A stretch of 64,000 bases of DNA. It comes from Enchytraeus crypticus. Lineage: Eukaryota > Annelida > Clitellata > Enchytraeida > Enchytraeidae. Where the stretch lies: assembly GCA_905160935.1 (NCBI GenBank), contig CAJHZI010000547.1, positions 2,667,001 through 2,731,000 of the forward strand, given 5' to 3'. Positions 27,601 through 34,769 of the stretch are shown in pieces; within the stretch, counting starts at the first letter, position 1; every line of letters starts with the position of its first letter. Position numbers and translations under genes: made by a program. Below the pieces are notes generated by a model, which did no database searches, was not told the origin of the DNA, and saw nothing but the letters and a program-made list of their open reading frames with translations.

Positions 27601-28250
27601 TCCTCTCTGTCCTACATCATATCATCAGTAAATTCCCTATTTGAGTCTTTTCCATTCGTTTAAATTTTGTAGCAAATTCTGTAGCCCAGGGGCTCACCAA
27701 TCGAATGCCCTTTCTGACATTGGTATGGATCTTAGTGCTTTAACCGCCTTCTACGACACCTGCAGTCACCGGTTGGTCAATTTTTCAAACAACCCGGACA
27801 GAACACTGGGAATTTTACATTTTTTTCGTAGCAAATTTTCTAACATCGGTAATGGTATGGCCTAGATATTTAAAGCTTCTTACTTGTTTAATCGTATATT
27901 ATTTAATGTGTTATTTGGATCTCCGTTATCACTAGAATCTGTTCTCAATGTTGTCTTATAACCTTTGTCACATTTGGTGCATTTAACTCTTCATGCTGTA
28001 CCCCAGTAAATAATTCTTTGCGATCCAATCTCACTTTCAATAGCATAGCATATTTGATCAGATGCACATGTCATATTTTTCAGTATGGGTGTTTTCCTGG
28101 CTTCAATCATTGCTTGCTATACATCCGCATAATATAGATACTTTTATATATACATTATATATAAATGTATATATTGATGTCCTGATATCATCCTTGGATG
28201 AGGAAACATACATTAAACTTTTATTATTTATTATTATATAAATATTACTG

Positions 28251-28326
<76 letters not shown>

Positions 28327-28444
28327 GATCTATCTATATATCTATCTATCTATTATCAGATATATATATAGATAATATATATATCTCTATATATATATAT
28401 ATATATATATATACCTATATATATATATATATCTATATATATAC

Positions 28445-28492
<48 letters not shown>

Positions 28493-28728
28493 TGAACATG
28501 TTGTACTATATTATGGATTTACCTGATGTTAAGTGGTATATGATGCCCATCTTTTTGAGCTTGTTCTATGCCCAGTGTAACAGCCCCGTGGTTGTAGTCA
28601 TTGGTTACATAGCCTATCCTAACATCGCTCAATGAACCAATGATATCATGCAGCAATAAAATCCACAATATTGCGTAATGTTTGGGTCTAAGTTGTAAAT
28701 ACACGCCACAGCTTAGCGAACGGGTCAT
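2510..28728 (-). CDS. Receptor-type guanylate cyclase, complete gene of 20 exons
   Basis: A single-pass membrane guanylate cyclase that would make cGMP from GTP when an extracellular ligand binds. Twenty minus-strand exons were joined by hand. Every junction has GT-AG ends and matching phase, and the total is 3213 nt (about 1070 residues plus stop). Domain order: signal peptide (about 1-35), ANF-type ligand-binding domain (about 35-420), transmembrane helix (about 455-478), kinase-homology domain (about 490-820), coiled linker (about 820-865) and class III cyclase (about 880-1060). The cyclase keeps both metal-binding Asp (D892 in FSDIAGFT, D936 in GDAYM), the guanine-selecting pair E932 and C1004, and N1011/R1015. 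The kinase-homology part lacks a recognisable DFG, as expected of a pseudokinase. The protein ends soon after the cyclase (LLGRSFDIA), with no long tail. Ligand and orthology to named invertebrate receptors cannot be assigned. The start is the first ATG before a hydrophobic stretch; an upstream exon is not excluded. Confidence 0.95.
2714..2801 (-). repeat. tRNA-derived SINE fragment
   Basis: Reverse complement of the family seen at 22468, 27300, 42345 and 58780. It keeps the GGATTTGAAACC box-B-like and CCGCGGTCGGATATC segments. Confidence 0.55.
3025..3116 (-). CDS. Guanylate cyclase exon 19 (C-terminal cyclase strand)
   Basis: Acceptor ATTACAG, donor GTTAGT, phase 1 in and 0 out. It encodes [14 protein letters not shown] and [10 protein letters not shown], the family's 'IHvS......L' and 'RG...vKGKG' region. 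Confidence 0.9.
3740..3880. repeat. Degenerate tandem repeat, about 45-bp unit
   Basis: Three imperfect units built on CATTACTTCGAAAACTGAG and GAATGAA, in the intergenic flank of exon 19/18 (intron 18). Confidence 0.5.
4786..5059 (-). CDS. Guanylate cyclase exon 18 (second half of cyclase catalytic domain)
   Basis: Acceptor AATTTAG, donor GTTGTT, phase 0 in and 1 out. It encodes [13 protein letters not shown] and [19 protein letters not shown] and C at the base-recognition positions specify GTP over ATP. The second metal Asp and the N/R transition-state residues are present. Confidence 0.96.
5160..5243. repeat. (TA)n microsatellite
   Basis: Imperfect TA/TATATG run in intron 17 of the cyclase gene. 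Confidence 0.85.
5946..6138 (-). CDS. Guanylate cyclase exon 17 (first half of cyclase catalytic domain)
   Basis: Acceptor AATCAG, donor GTACTA, phase 2 in and 0 out. It encodes [19 protein letters not shown] with the first metal-binding Asp and ends HDVYK. Confidence 0.96.
6478..6550 (-). repeat. tRNA-derived SINE fragment
   Basis: Short minus-strand remnant with GGCTCAGGATTTGAAACC, in cyclase intron 16. Confidence 0.45.
7254..7394 (-). CDS. Guanylate cyclase exon 16 (dimerisation linker)
   Basis: Acceptor TAACAG, donor GTAAGT, phase 2 in and out. It encodes a charged helix ([20 protein letters not shown]) ending in LLNRMLPP, the signalling coiled coil that couples receptor to cyclase. Confidence 0.95.
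7969..8155 (-). CDS. Guanylate cyclase exon 15 (end of kinase-homology domain)
   Basis: Acceptor TTTTGCAG, donor GTTAAA, phase 1 in and 2 out. It encodes [19 protein letters not shown], the 'l+..CW.edP.eRP.F..I' motif that closes the kinase fold. Confidence 0.95.
8818..9182 (-). repeat. Repeat family B, copy 2
   Basis: About 365 bp, the same family and orientation as 1325-1715. It includes the shared core GGTGGTTTCCCGTTGCCTTC. It lies in cyclase intron 14. Confidence 0.8.
9545..9905 (-). CDS. Guanylate cyclase exon 14 (kinase-homology C-lobe)
   Basis: Acceptor TTTTACAG, donor GTAAGT, phase 0 in and 1 out. It encodes [26 protein letters not shown] and [20 protein letters not shown]. The usual DFG position reads ISCPVLEAF, so the kinase lobe is predicted to be non-catalytic. 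A charged insert (about residues 680-700) precedes the WTAPELL motif. Confidence 0.95.
10302..10410. repeat. (TA)n microsatellite with short (CA)n
   Basis: Long alternating TA run broken by ACACACACAC, in cyclase intron 13. Confidence 0.9.
10554..10625 (-). CDS. Guanylate cyclase exon 13 (kinase-homology domain, 24 codons)
   Basis: Acceptor TTCACAG, donor GTGAGT, phase 0 in and out. It encodes [18 protein letters not shown], the 'D.+kLDw.Fr.Sl+.D+' helix that joins 'SRGTL' of exon 12 to 'GMHYLH' of exon 14. Confidence 0.92.
10798..10915 (+). repeat. tRNA-like SINE, diverged
   Basis: A box-B-like CAGTTCGAATCT is followed by a tail ending AACTGGCGTTAAATTTAGCT, like the tail of the other tRNA-derived SINEs here. 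In cyclase intron 12. Confidence 0.45.
11500..12800 (+). mobile_element. LINE family A, decayed copy cut by opposite-strand copies
   Basis: Plus-strand reverse-transcriptase pieces lie at 11500-11860 ([22 protein letters not shown]), 12060-12240 and 12560-12790 (3' end with CCATGGACCTGC). They are interrupted by minus-strand 3' ends of the same family at 11868-11945 and 12276-12555, each bordered by (CT)n. All frames are broken. It lies in cyclase intron 12. Confidence 0.75.
12906..13010 (-). CDS. Guanylate cyclase exon 12 (kinase-homology domain)
   Basis: Acceptor CTTTCAG, donor GTGAGT, phase 0 in and out (35 codons). It encodes [18 protein letters not shown], the classic '+.L.HeN+..F+Ga' stretch. 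Confidence 0.93.
13495..13683 (-). CDS. Guanylate cyclase exon 11 (kinase-homology N-lobe)
   Basis: Acceptor ACCACAG, phase 0 in and out (63 codons). It encodes [17 protein letters not shown], equivalent to 'A.YKG..VA+K'. The donor is read as AAA|GTGCGA, which is weak. A donor nine bases earlier (CTC|GTTAAA) would remove one or two residues. Confidence 0.82.
15178..15360 (-). mobile_element. 3' end of L2/CR1-like LINE
   Basis: The reverse complement aligns almost base for base with 33630-33785, the 3' end of the long LINE at 32186-33790. It ends in (TTA)n after CGTTAAACCTTTA. A 5'-truncated insertion in cyclase intron 10. Confidence 0.85.
16101..16200 (-). CDS. Guanylate cyclase exon 10 (juxtamembrane, start of kinase-homology domain)
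   Basis: Acceptor GAATTAG, donor GTAACG, phase 2 in and 0 out. It encodes [19 protein letters not shown], matching the 'LE..L..M.WKI...DL' segment after the membrane of receptor cyclases. Without it exon 9 (phase 2) does not join properly to exon 11 (phase 0). Confidence 0.88.
16622..16920 (-). mobile_element. 3' end of LINE family A
   Basis: Diverged minus-strand copy of the last 250 bp of LINE A (compare 51893-52075). In cyclase intron 9. A plus-strand piece of the same family (16946-17060) lies beside it. Confidence 0.6.
17332..17413 (-). CDS. Guanylate cyclase exon 9 (transmembrane helix)
   Basis: Acceptor TTTGAAG, donor GTACAT, phase 1 in and 2 out. It encodes an uninterrupted hydrophobic helix ([20 protein letters not shown]). 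Confidence 0.9.
17714..17825 (-). CDS. Guanylate cyclase exon 8 (membrane-proximal ectodomain)
   Basis: Acceptor TTTTATTCAG, donor GTTTGT, phase 0 in and 1 out. It encodes [17 protein letters not shown] followed by FNEFC, the 'W....PP.D.P.CGF...C' signature just outside the membrane. The acceptor lies inside one arm of an inverted repeat (17824-17892). Confidence 0.88.
17895..18073. mobile_element. 179-bp MITE, deletion derivative of the mariner element at 57375
   Basis: Both ends carry CAGGGTGAGTAAAAAAA-type inverted repeats continuing through CACCTGCAAAAAGTTTGAATA, and both sides have TA target duplications (17893-17894, 18074-18075). The termini and subterminal sequence match the 954-bp element at 57375-58328, with the coding part gone. 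Cyclase intron 7. Confidence 0.9.
18205..18335 (-). mobile_element. 3' end of L2/CR1-like LINE
   Basis: Minus-strand copy of the LINE 3' tail (GTTTAACGTCCGTTTCCTC, then GGGACGTCCC), headed by AATAAT. Cyclase intron 7. Confidence 0.75.
18498..18664. repeat. Long inverted repeat with a (TA)n loop
   Basis: Arms of about 45 bp (18498-18542 and 18619-18664) are nearly perfect reverse complements around about 75 bp of (TA)n. More TA (18356-18497) lies just outside. In cyclase intron 7. Possibly a TA-rich MITE, or a cruciform-forming microsatellite. Confidence 0.85.
18885..19080 (+). repeat. tRNA-derived SINE, second family
   Basis: TTGGTTAGGCGCGCATCTC resembles a tRNA A-box region and GGAGTTCAAATCCCAG a B box. 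The tail differs from the main SINE family. Cyclase intron 7. Confidence 0.5.
20089..20213 (-). CDS. Guanylate cyclase exon 7 (ligand-binding domain)
   Basis: Acceptor CTACTAG, donor GTACAT, phase 1 in and 0 out. It encodes [18 protein letters not shown], the 'G.tG.v.id.nGDR...Y' strand. Confidence 0.88.
20878..21025 (-). CDS. Guanylate cyclase exon 6 (ligand-binding domain)
   Basis: Acceptor GTTGTAG, donor GTTATT, phase 0 in and 1 out. It encodes [18 protein letters not shown] and [16 protein letters not shown], the conserved 'yDavyly+.a+...l..g.dG..+...m.n.tF.G' region. Confidence 0.88.
21315..21434. repeat. (TA)n / (TG)n microsatellite
   Basis: TA runs around a GTGTGTGTGTG block in cyclase intron 5. 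A second TA run is at 21566-21631. Confidence 0.9.
21652..21808 (+). mobile_element. 3' end of LINE family A
   Basis: The last 150 bp of LINE A, very close to 40000-40145, ending GGCAGTGCACTAAGAGAG and running into TA-rich repeat. Cyclase intron 5. A 70-bp family B scrap follows at 21895-21965. Confidence 0.85.
22468..22615 (+). repeat. tRNA-derived SINE with LINE-type tail
   Basis: The 5' part has a tRNA-like box B (GGGGTTCCAATCCTGGG). The 3' part reads GTCACTGACATC then GAGTGAGGAAACTGACG, similar to the L2-like LINE tail. Cyclase intron 5. Confidence 0.75.
22908..23018 (-). CDS. Guanylate cyclase exon 5 (ligand-binding domain)
   Basis: Acceptor ATCTAG, donor GTAAGT, phase 0 in and out (37 codons). 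It encodes [16 protein letters not shown]. The 10-bp perfect inverted repeat at 22871-22895 starts 12 nt past the donor. Confidence 0.8.
23467..23507 (+). promoter_or_regulatory. G-rich run able to form a G-quadruplex
   Basis: Four G runs of 6, 5, 3 and 3, separated by 2-5 nt, followed by more G runs. An outlier in AT-rich cyclase intron 4. Confidence 0.6.
24215..24400 (+). mobile_element. Non-LTR retrotransposon C-terminal scrap
   Basis: Encodes [20 protein letters not shown], typical of the C-terminal end of jockey/CR1-like polyproteins. A second copy of its first 100 bp lies at 23715-23815. Cyclase intron 4. Confidence 0.55.
24993..25195 (-). CDS. Guanylate cyclase exon 4 (ligand-binding domain)
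   Basis: Acceptor TTCAG, donor GTATGC, phase 1 in and 0 out. It encodes [16 protein letters not shown] and [12 protein letters not shown], the family's typical '+V+C...d.v+.+m..A..l....GdYvF' segment. Confidence 0.9.
25470..26195 (-). mobile_element. Jockey-like LINE, 5'-truncated and decayed
   Basis: The minus strand reads [19 protein letters not shown] and [13 protein letters not shown] (reverse-transcriptase catalytic ADD), then [15 protein letters not shown], and after frameshifts [10 protein letters not shown]-like and [15 protein letters not shown] segments. This order is that of jockey-clade polyproteins. It lies in cyclase intron 3, in the gene's own orientation. Confidence 0.8.
26372..26722 (-). 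CDS. Guanylate cyclase exon 3 (ligand-binding domain)
   Basis: The largest ligand-domain exon. Acceptor CCGCAG, donor GTAAGT, phase 1 in and 1 out. It encodes [18 protein letters not shown] and a stretch resembling the 'FR+V...D..a....l+.F.W+++' core of natriuretic-receptor-like domains. Confidence 0.9.
26848..27070. repeat. Minisatellite, 19-bp unit, about 12 copies
   Basis: Nearly perfect repeats of TATCATAACACATTATAGT in cyclase intron 2. Confidence 0.95.
27162..27265 (-). CDS. Guanylate cyclase exon 2 (ligand-binding domain)
   Basis: Acceptor CTACAG at 27270-27266 and donor GTTAGT. It enters in phase 2 and leaves in phase 1. It encodes [13 protein letters not shown], matching the 'DVIIGP-C' strand of ANF-receptor domains. 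It is too short to stand out as a long ORF and was found by phase matching. Confidence 0.85.
27298..27437 (-). repeat. tRNA-derived SINE with LINE-type tail
   Basis: The best-preserved minus-strand copy of the family. It has GGATTTGAACC (box B), CCGCGGTCGAGTATC and the tail GTTAACGTCAGTTTCCTCAC in reverse. Cyclase intron 1. Confidence 0.8.
28168..28250 (+). mobile_element. 3' end of L2/CR1-like LINE
   Basis: GATATCATCCTTGGATGAGG and the (TTA)n end match the LINE tail at 33730-33790. Cyclase intron 1. Confidence 0.65.
28251..28490. repeat. (ATCT)n tetranucleotide then (TA)n array
   Basis: About 25 ATCT units followed by mixed TA/TATC repeats. It starts directly at the 3' end of a LINE tail. 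Confidence 0.95.
28523..28728 (-). CDS. Guanylate cyclase exon 1: signal peptide and start of ligand-binding domain
   Basis: ATG is at 28726-28728. The hydrophobic core [15 protein letters not shown] looks like a signal peptide and is followed by VRIGYVT, the opening strand of an ANF-receptor domain. The exon ends in phase 2 at CAG|GTAAAT. Confidence 0.85.
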
Positions 28729-29093
28729 TTTAAATTTTTATTATCCTTGCTCATCTGCGACATATATATGGAATTCAATTCATTATCAATCAATTATCGA
28801 TCAATAAGTCATTCAATCAGTCAATAGTTGCAATCATATACTCAATCTTAAAATTCCACAGTGGCACTAAATGGGCACTAAAAGTCAAGTAGCAAGTGGT
28901 AGGAAAGCCACATGAAGGTATATCAGCTAGGCTATATCTAGTCATATTTGCATGAAATTAAGAAAATGGCATTTATTAGTGTCCTCGTGTAGTACCAATG
29001 GCATAACAAAATATATCATTTGTTAAATGCACGTATCGAAAGAGGCGAATATGCAAGAATTGAGGGAAGCAATGACTAACCATCTCACATTAA

Positions 29094-31176
29094 CCCTAGG
29101 ATGCAGAAGGCATTTTGACTGACGTTAATGCAAAACCCCTGGGTCACCCCTGACCCGTGACAAATTGTCATAATTACTCGCAAAAATAGCAAGAAATAAG
29201 GCAGTATGCAAAACTTTCAATTTTTATCACTGCAATTAATGGTAACAATAATAATACAAGATTTAACGTCCATTTGCTCATCGAGAGATGATGTCAGGGA
29301 CGTCATCATCATCAAGAGATCATGTCAGGGTAGGTATCAGCAAAAAAACTAAACTTTTAAACTTCATTAAATTTTAATCCTTGCTAAATTATATAGTTTA
29401 TGCTGTGACTTAGTTTGAGAAAAAAAGTTTAATGCTTATTTTAGTGAATTAAGGTTACTTAATGAATTAACAAATGATTCTTTTTAAAACTTCAATGAAA
29501 TCTGAAAAGACAAATGTAAGTTATTAATGCACACATAAACACATGTACTGGTAAATCACGCACAATTTACACACACTATGTTAGCTGTAGTTGTGGAGTG
29601 GTCAAGACAGGCACGATTACGACAGATAGAGCATTCAGTGAGCATGCACTTTCCTGTCTCTTGCGGCAAAGCAGTAGAAACACCTCTTTCTCTTGCAAGC
29701 TGCAAATCTTGTCGACATTTACCGTGGTGGTTTAGGTTGACTTGCACAGGTGTAGCCAACGACACTCATGGATGAACGAATACAATCAGATAAGCACTAA
29801 TAATTATCCCGTCGATACTGCAGTTGTGGCTTCATCAAGTCCATGGCCAATGTGTCATCAAGTCCAGGGCCAATGTGTCATCATGCCAATCATCAATGGC
29901 CAATGAACATCATGCGCTTGAACCTTTCCTTGAAATGAAAATCAGGCTTGTTATGGAGAAACACAATGAATTTACTGCTGCAATGTCAAAAAGTCATAGA
30001 AAATGTACAATGGTCAACGAAGAGTTGATCGCTTGACAGTACATCTGTGGCAGAATTGGTCAACACTGTCAACACCTCCTTTCGTTCTATTATAATCCGG
30101 ATATGATCATTTCAAGTTTTTTGGTGTTTCCATCTTGTCGTCATTGTACATTGTAGAGAGAAGAAAAATGCTCTGTAACGTTATGTAGGAACATATGGCA
30201 CTATTATTTAGCTTCACTAAAAGCAAACAATGATGAACCAGCCTCTCTTGACCTATTAGCTAAAAATTGTTGTGGAATGTCACGGTTACTTTTTCCGACT
30301 GCACAAAGAATTGTCAACTTCTTCTCATACAGTTCGTCAGCTAGATGTGTACTTGTAAAGAAGTTGTCGCACGTGACATTTCTGCCAGATTGCTCAATTG
30401 GTTGCAGGAGACTGAGAACAACCTCTGAACCTAGAGGTTGAGTTCTTGTACTTTCCTCCCGCCCAAGATAATAGTTTGAGATTGAATACATAATACGTTT
30501 CTAGATCAGCACAAATCCAAAACTTAATTCCATATCGATTTGGCTTAGACTTGATAAGCTGTCGAAAAGGACATTTTCCTCTAAACCTCAACACATGCTC
30601 ATCGACTCTCACGTAAGCTGATGGTGTGTAGAGAGATCGACATTGTTCAGTAAAGGATTTCCACAAGTCTGTGATGGGTGCAAACTTATCAACTGCTCTT
30701 CTCCTATCTCAAGTATCTTGTCATCAAATTGCAAAAGCGAAAATATTTCAGCAAACTTCGATCCTTACACGAAAGCTGGGAATATGGGATTTTTCACATA
30801 TTTCTTGGACCAAATTCTGCGTAAAGATGCCTATAGGGGTCTATAAAGCTAGGATTCTCTAGACCCGTTAGGTCATTTGACTCATATCAAATTATTTTAC
30901 ATATAAAAATCAAACAGATCCCATTACCATAAAACTATCGCACAGCATTTCCATAGCATTTCGACAAGACGAACTATGACCTTTCCATTTCAGCTCGCAA
31001 CTGAGTAGGGGACAGATGAAAAAACAATTCAAAATATATATACATGTATACCTATGCAAAATAGATTGAATGAGGAATACCTAGACGGACAAGATTTTAT
31101 GTTGTAGCGTTAAAAAAATATAGGGCAAAATGTGAGTCCCTGGTCAGGGGTGACCCAGGGGTTCTGCATCCAAGGG
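29094..31176 (-). mobile_element. piggyBac transposon, decayed, with target duplications
   Basis: TTAA at 29090-29093 and at 31177-31180 flanks a 2083-bp element whose ends are inverted repeats: CCCTAGGATGCAG at one end, CCCTTGGATGCAGAAC in reverse at the other. Both continue into ACCCCTGGGTCACCCCTGAC. Minus-strand transposase remains in several frames: KFAPITDLWKSF and DEHVLRFRGKCPFRQLIKSK (near 30690-30540), VTCDNFFTSTHLADELYEKK (near 30385-30320), and a C-terminal cysteine-rich finger (CSICRNRACLDH..CVNC, near 29640-29560). Frameshifts and stops make it inactive. A minus-strand LINE tail (29245-29335) has inserted in it. Confidence 0.93.
29245..29335 (-). mobile_element. L2-like LINE tail inserted in piggyBac
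   Basis: Reverse copy of the LINE 3' end (GATTTAACGTCCATTTGCTC) preceded by AATAATAAT. Confidence 0.6.
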
Positions 31177-31180
31177 TTAA

Positions 31181-32185
31181 GAGCCTTAATACAGACTTTG
31201 AGTAGGAATTTATTCATTAGACCTGCTATCTGGTAGAAAATTGAAAAGAATTAGTTCTGGAGAAAATAAATCACTTATAAAGTATCTTTCCATCTGCAAT
31301 ATTTCTTAATTTTACGAACATGGACTATAAGTTTAGTAATCATATAAGTTAACTACCAATAGAAGATGAAGCATGACAAAATCCCTGTGTAAATGACATC
31401 TCTAATCCGCGAACTTCTGTAGGCCTACAATATAATTTAATACGACTCTACAATCTACATGTTTGAGGGATTTATTAGAAATAAGTTTGTGTCAGTCGCA
31501 GTCATTCTCCAATATCCAATTGTCTAGATATGTTAGAAGCCTAGTAGATAAATGCTACAAAGGACTGCGAAGGTAAACGATGAACGAATTGGCTTATAAT
31601 CCTTGAAATGTTAAAATACTTTTTGTCACACAAACATAAATTTAATGACAATAAATATTGTCATTGAAATTATGTAATATTATAAGAAATATACAAATAG
31701 ATGATATAATTTATATTAACACAATATACTGATATACATGTAATAATAGGGTGTACACCCACAAATTTATGATTTCAAAATAAAATCTGATTTATGATTT
31801 CAAAGTTCTACAACTTCGCATTATCTAATATTAAGTCATTTTTACTGAAAGCATGACATGTGGTAATTCGAGACCAACGCTCAATCGCTATTTAAATTAT
31901 ATTTACAATATTATTTAACTCTGATTTTAACTGCGTATCGAATTATGGCTTGACTTTGCCCCCGCAAAATACACTATTTAAAAACTTCCATTTTTTGTGT
32001 GCTGTTTATCCATACCCCCGACAAACATAATACTATTATTGGAATGCACATCTAGACTTTACAGATTTACTGCAGTAACTGAGACTGATGCGGTTAATTG
32101 AACTATCGAATACCTGAGGATTGCTACTTCGAGTGAGAGTCAGTTCTATAGCCTAAAAATTTTACGTGTAACTGATTTAAATTTC
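31181..32185. other. AT-rich intergenic DNA
   Basis: No gene or known repeat recognised. It contains a perfect 12-bp palindrome, GGGTGTACACCC, near 31749-31760. Confidence 0.4.
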
Positions 32186-33790
32186 TTGGTGACATTAGCG
32201 GACCGGAAAGCTGTGGCCACTTGGTCTAACAGTCTAACTGATCCTATTACTTACTTAATCAACCTCTCACTCTCAGAAAGTATCTTCCGACGTCCTTCAA
32301 TCAAGCAGTTGTATCTATCTCCTTTGCTAAAAAAGCCTTCTCTACCAAAAGATGATCTTTCCAGTTACCGTCCTATTTCCAATCTTAACTTCATCTCTAA
32401 ACTTCTTGAAAAGGTAATTTATACCCGTTTATGCACTCATCTTGATTCTTTCCCTTCTCTCTCTCATTATCAATCTGCTTATAGAAAACTCCATTCTACT
32501 GAAACCGCTCTTCTTCGTATACATAATGATCTTAGCTTGGCCATGAGTAGTAAACAGGTTTCTGCCTTGGTTATTCTAGATCTCTCTGCTGCCTTTGATA
32601 CAATTGACCATGGCATCCTAATAAATAGGCTTAAATCTTGTTTTGGCATATCTGATTCTGCTTTTTTCCTTCTCACATCATATCTCTCATGTCGCACACA
32701 ATCTGTTGTTATTGGTCAAAATCGCTCTTCTGAACTACCCCTCGTACACGGTGTTCCTCAAGGTTCAGTGTTAGGTCCATTGCTCTTCTCTTTATATATC
32801 ACTCCTCTTAGATACCTGCTTGCTCAGTCCTCCATAAATTTTCATTTCTATGCAGACGACACACAACTATATATTTCCTTTTCTAATCATGATTCTGATC
32901 AAAAACTGGCTCATCCCTCATCCATTCTTGACAAGGTTTATTCCTGGTTTTGTGCTAACCGTCTTGCTGTTAATCCTTCCAAAACTGAATACCTTTAATT
33001 GGCACTCCTTTGCAAAGAAGTAAAATTACCTATAGCTCTGTTAATTTTCAGAATCTTGCTCTTTCACCTTCTCGATCCGCCAAAAACCTTGGAGTCATAT
33101 TTGATGAAAACCTTCACTTTAAATCCCATATCTCTTCTGCTTGTCGCGCTTCTTTCTTTCAGATTCGTCAGATTAGGCAAATACGTCCATCCCTTACTAG
33201 AAATTCAGCCACTATCCTTGCTAATTCTATAGTTCATTCAAAGCTCGACTACTGTAATTCATTATTACATGGGTTGTCTACTTCTTCTCTCAATCGTTTG
33301 CAGCACGTCCAAAATTCTCTTGCACGTGTTGTTTGTAAGTCCTCTCGACTTCAATTTCGCTCTCCTTCTCAACTTCGCAGTCTTCATAGACTCCCTTTTA
33401 ATCAACGCATAAAATATAAAATAGCTCTATTAACTTTCAAAACTCTGCGATTTGGCAAGCCTTCTTACTTATCTGAAATTCTTCTTCCCTATCGTCCCTC
33501 ACGTGCACAATCTGGAACTCTTTACCTGCTAATCTTCGCTCTTGTTCTTCTCTTTCAACATTCTCTAGCAAGCTTAAAACTTACCTTTTTCCACCATAGA
33601 CATAATCAATCTACCTTGACCATTTTTTGATCACCGGACTGGCTTTCGTTTAGGACCTTACTTCTCCTCAGCGCATTTCTTTCGCAGATTGGTCTGGGTG
33701 AATTGATCTGTAGTGATGTGTGCTGTTTGGGACGTCCCTGACATCATCCCTGGATGAAGAAACGGACGTTAAACCTTTATTTTTTATTAT
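32186..33790 (+). mobile_element. L2/CR1-like LINE with nearly continuous reverse transcriptase
   Basis: Frame 32186-32998 encodes the RT core: DLSSYRPISNLNFISKLLEK, LDLSAAFDTIDHGILINRL, GVPQGSVLGPLLFSLYITPL and FHFYADDTQLYISF. After one frameshift at about 32995 it continues 33010-33500 (LDYCNSLLHGL, LHRLPFNQRIKYKIALLTF). After a small deletion it ends with IWNSLPANLRSCSSLSTF. The 3' end carries GGGACGTCCCTGACATCATC and GACGTTAAACCTTTA, then a TTA/TTTA tail. It is 5'-truncated and has no endonuclease. Its tail recurs at 15178, 18205, 28168, 29245 and 63765. Confidence 0.93.
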
Positions 33791-34101
33791 TATTTTATTT
33801 ATTTATCCGACTAAACAGCAGCGGTGTCATCAGAGCTAGTCGCATTCATCCACATAAATTACACGCATAGGCCTATCGCATTAATTTTTGCGATCTTGGA
33901 ATTAACAGCTCTTGCTTAAATTGTTTAGCTGAACGGGTTGTTTCTCATTTTGTGTTGTTATTGTTTCCTTTTTACTTAACGGCCTTTTTTCGGAACATGA
34001 ATGGGCTATATCTGGAAAATTATGCGTGGAAACATTAGGCATTGGTTATTATAAAATTGTACCAGATTCTATCTTGACATATATGTGTAGTTTATTGCCT
34101 C

Positions 34102-34106
<5 letters not shown>

Positions 34107-34158
<52 letters not shown>

Positions 34159-34243
34159 ATATATATATATATATATTATATTATCACATACTAATTTATG
34201 TGCATATATATATATATAGGCCCTATATCCCTATATATACATA

Positions 34244-34287
<44 letters not shown>

Positions 34288-34305
34288 TATATATATATAT
34301 ATATA

Positions 34306-34345
<40 letters not shown>
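34107..34345. repeat. (TA)n microsatellite array
   Basis: About 240 bp of TA with small interruptions. The long ORFs translated from it (YIYIY repeats) are not genes. Confidence 0.95.
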
Positions 34346-34347
<2 letters not shown>

Positions 34348-34769
34348 TACTTTGGCAGGAAATTTTACTAAAATCCCCGCCAAACTCGTTTCAATATTAA
34401 CGATAATTGATCGAATGCGACATATTATGCTAAAATGCACAGTTTACTACTTTCTGAGCTTAAAAAAGTCATCCAAAGAACCCTTTAAAGACGGAAGCAA
34501 AGAAAACTAGAAAATAATAAGAGGGTTCGATACAGCTTACATGTACTCAGGAGTGATTATATCATAAGACTTTTTCGGGCCAATGTACCTCGTTGTTTTC
34601 GAAAAATTGGCAAATCTACTTTCAAGGCGTCGCCTGCACCTCCCTCTAAGTCTTCAACTGCATTTGCTGAAGGAAAAATATGAAGATATTTCAAATTTGT
34701 CTCACTTTTTTTTAAAGAAAGCTGTCAAAAAGTATGCTTGCGAAAAAATATACGGCTATAAAATAAGAG

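Noticed and set aside
34026-34510. Long plus ORFs rich in Ile/Tyr
   Set aside because: Translation of (TA)n; the same holds for ORFs near 5175, 10192, 18251, 18413, 21140 and 21314.
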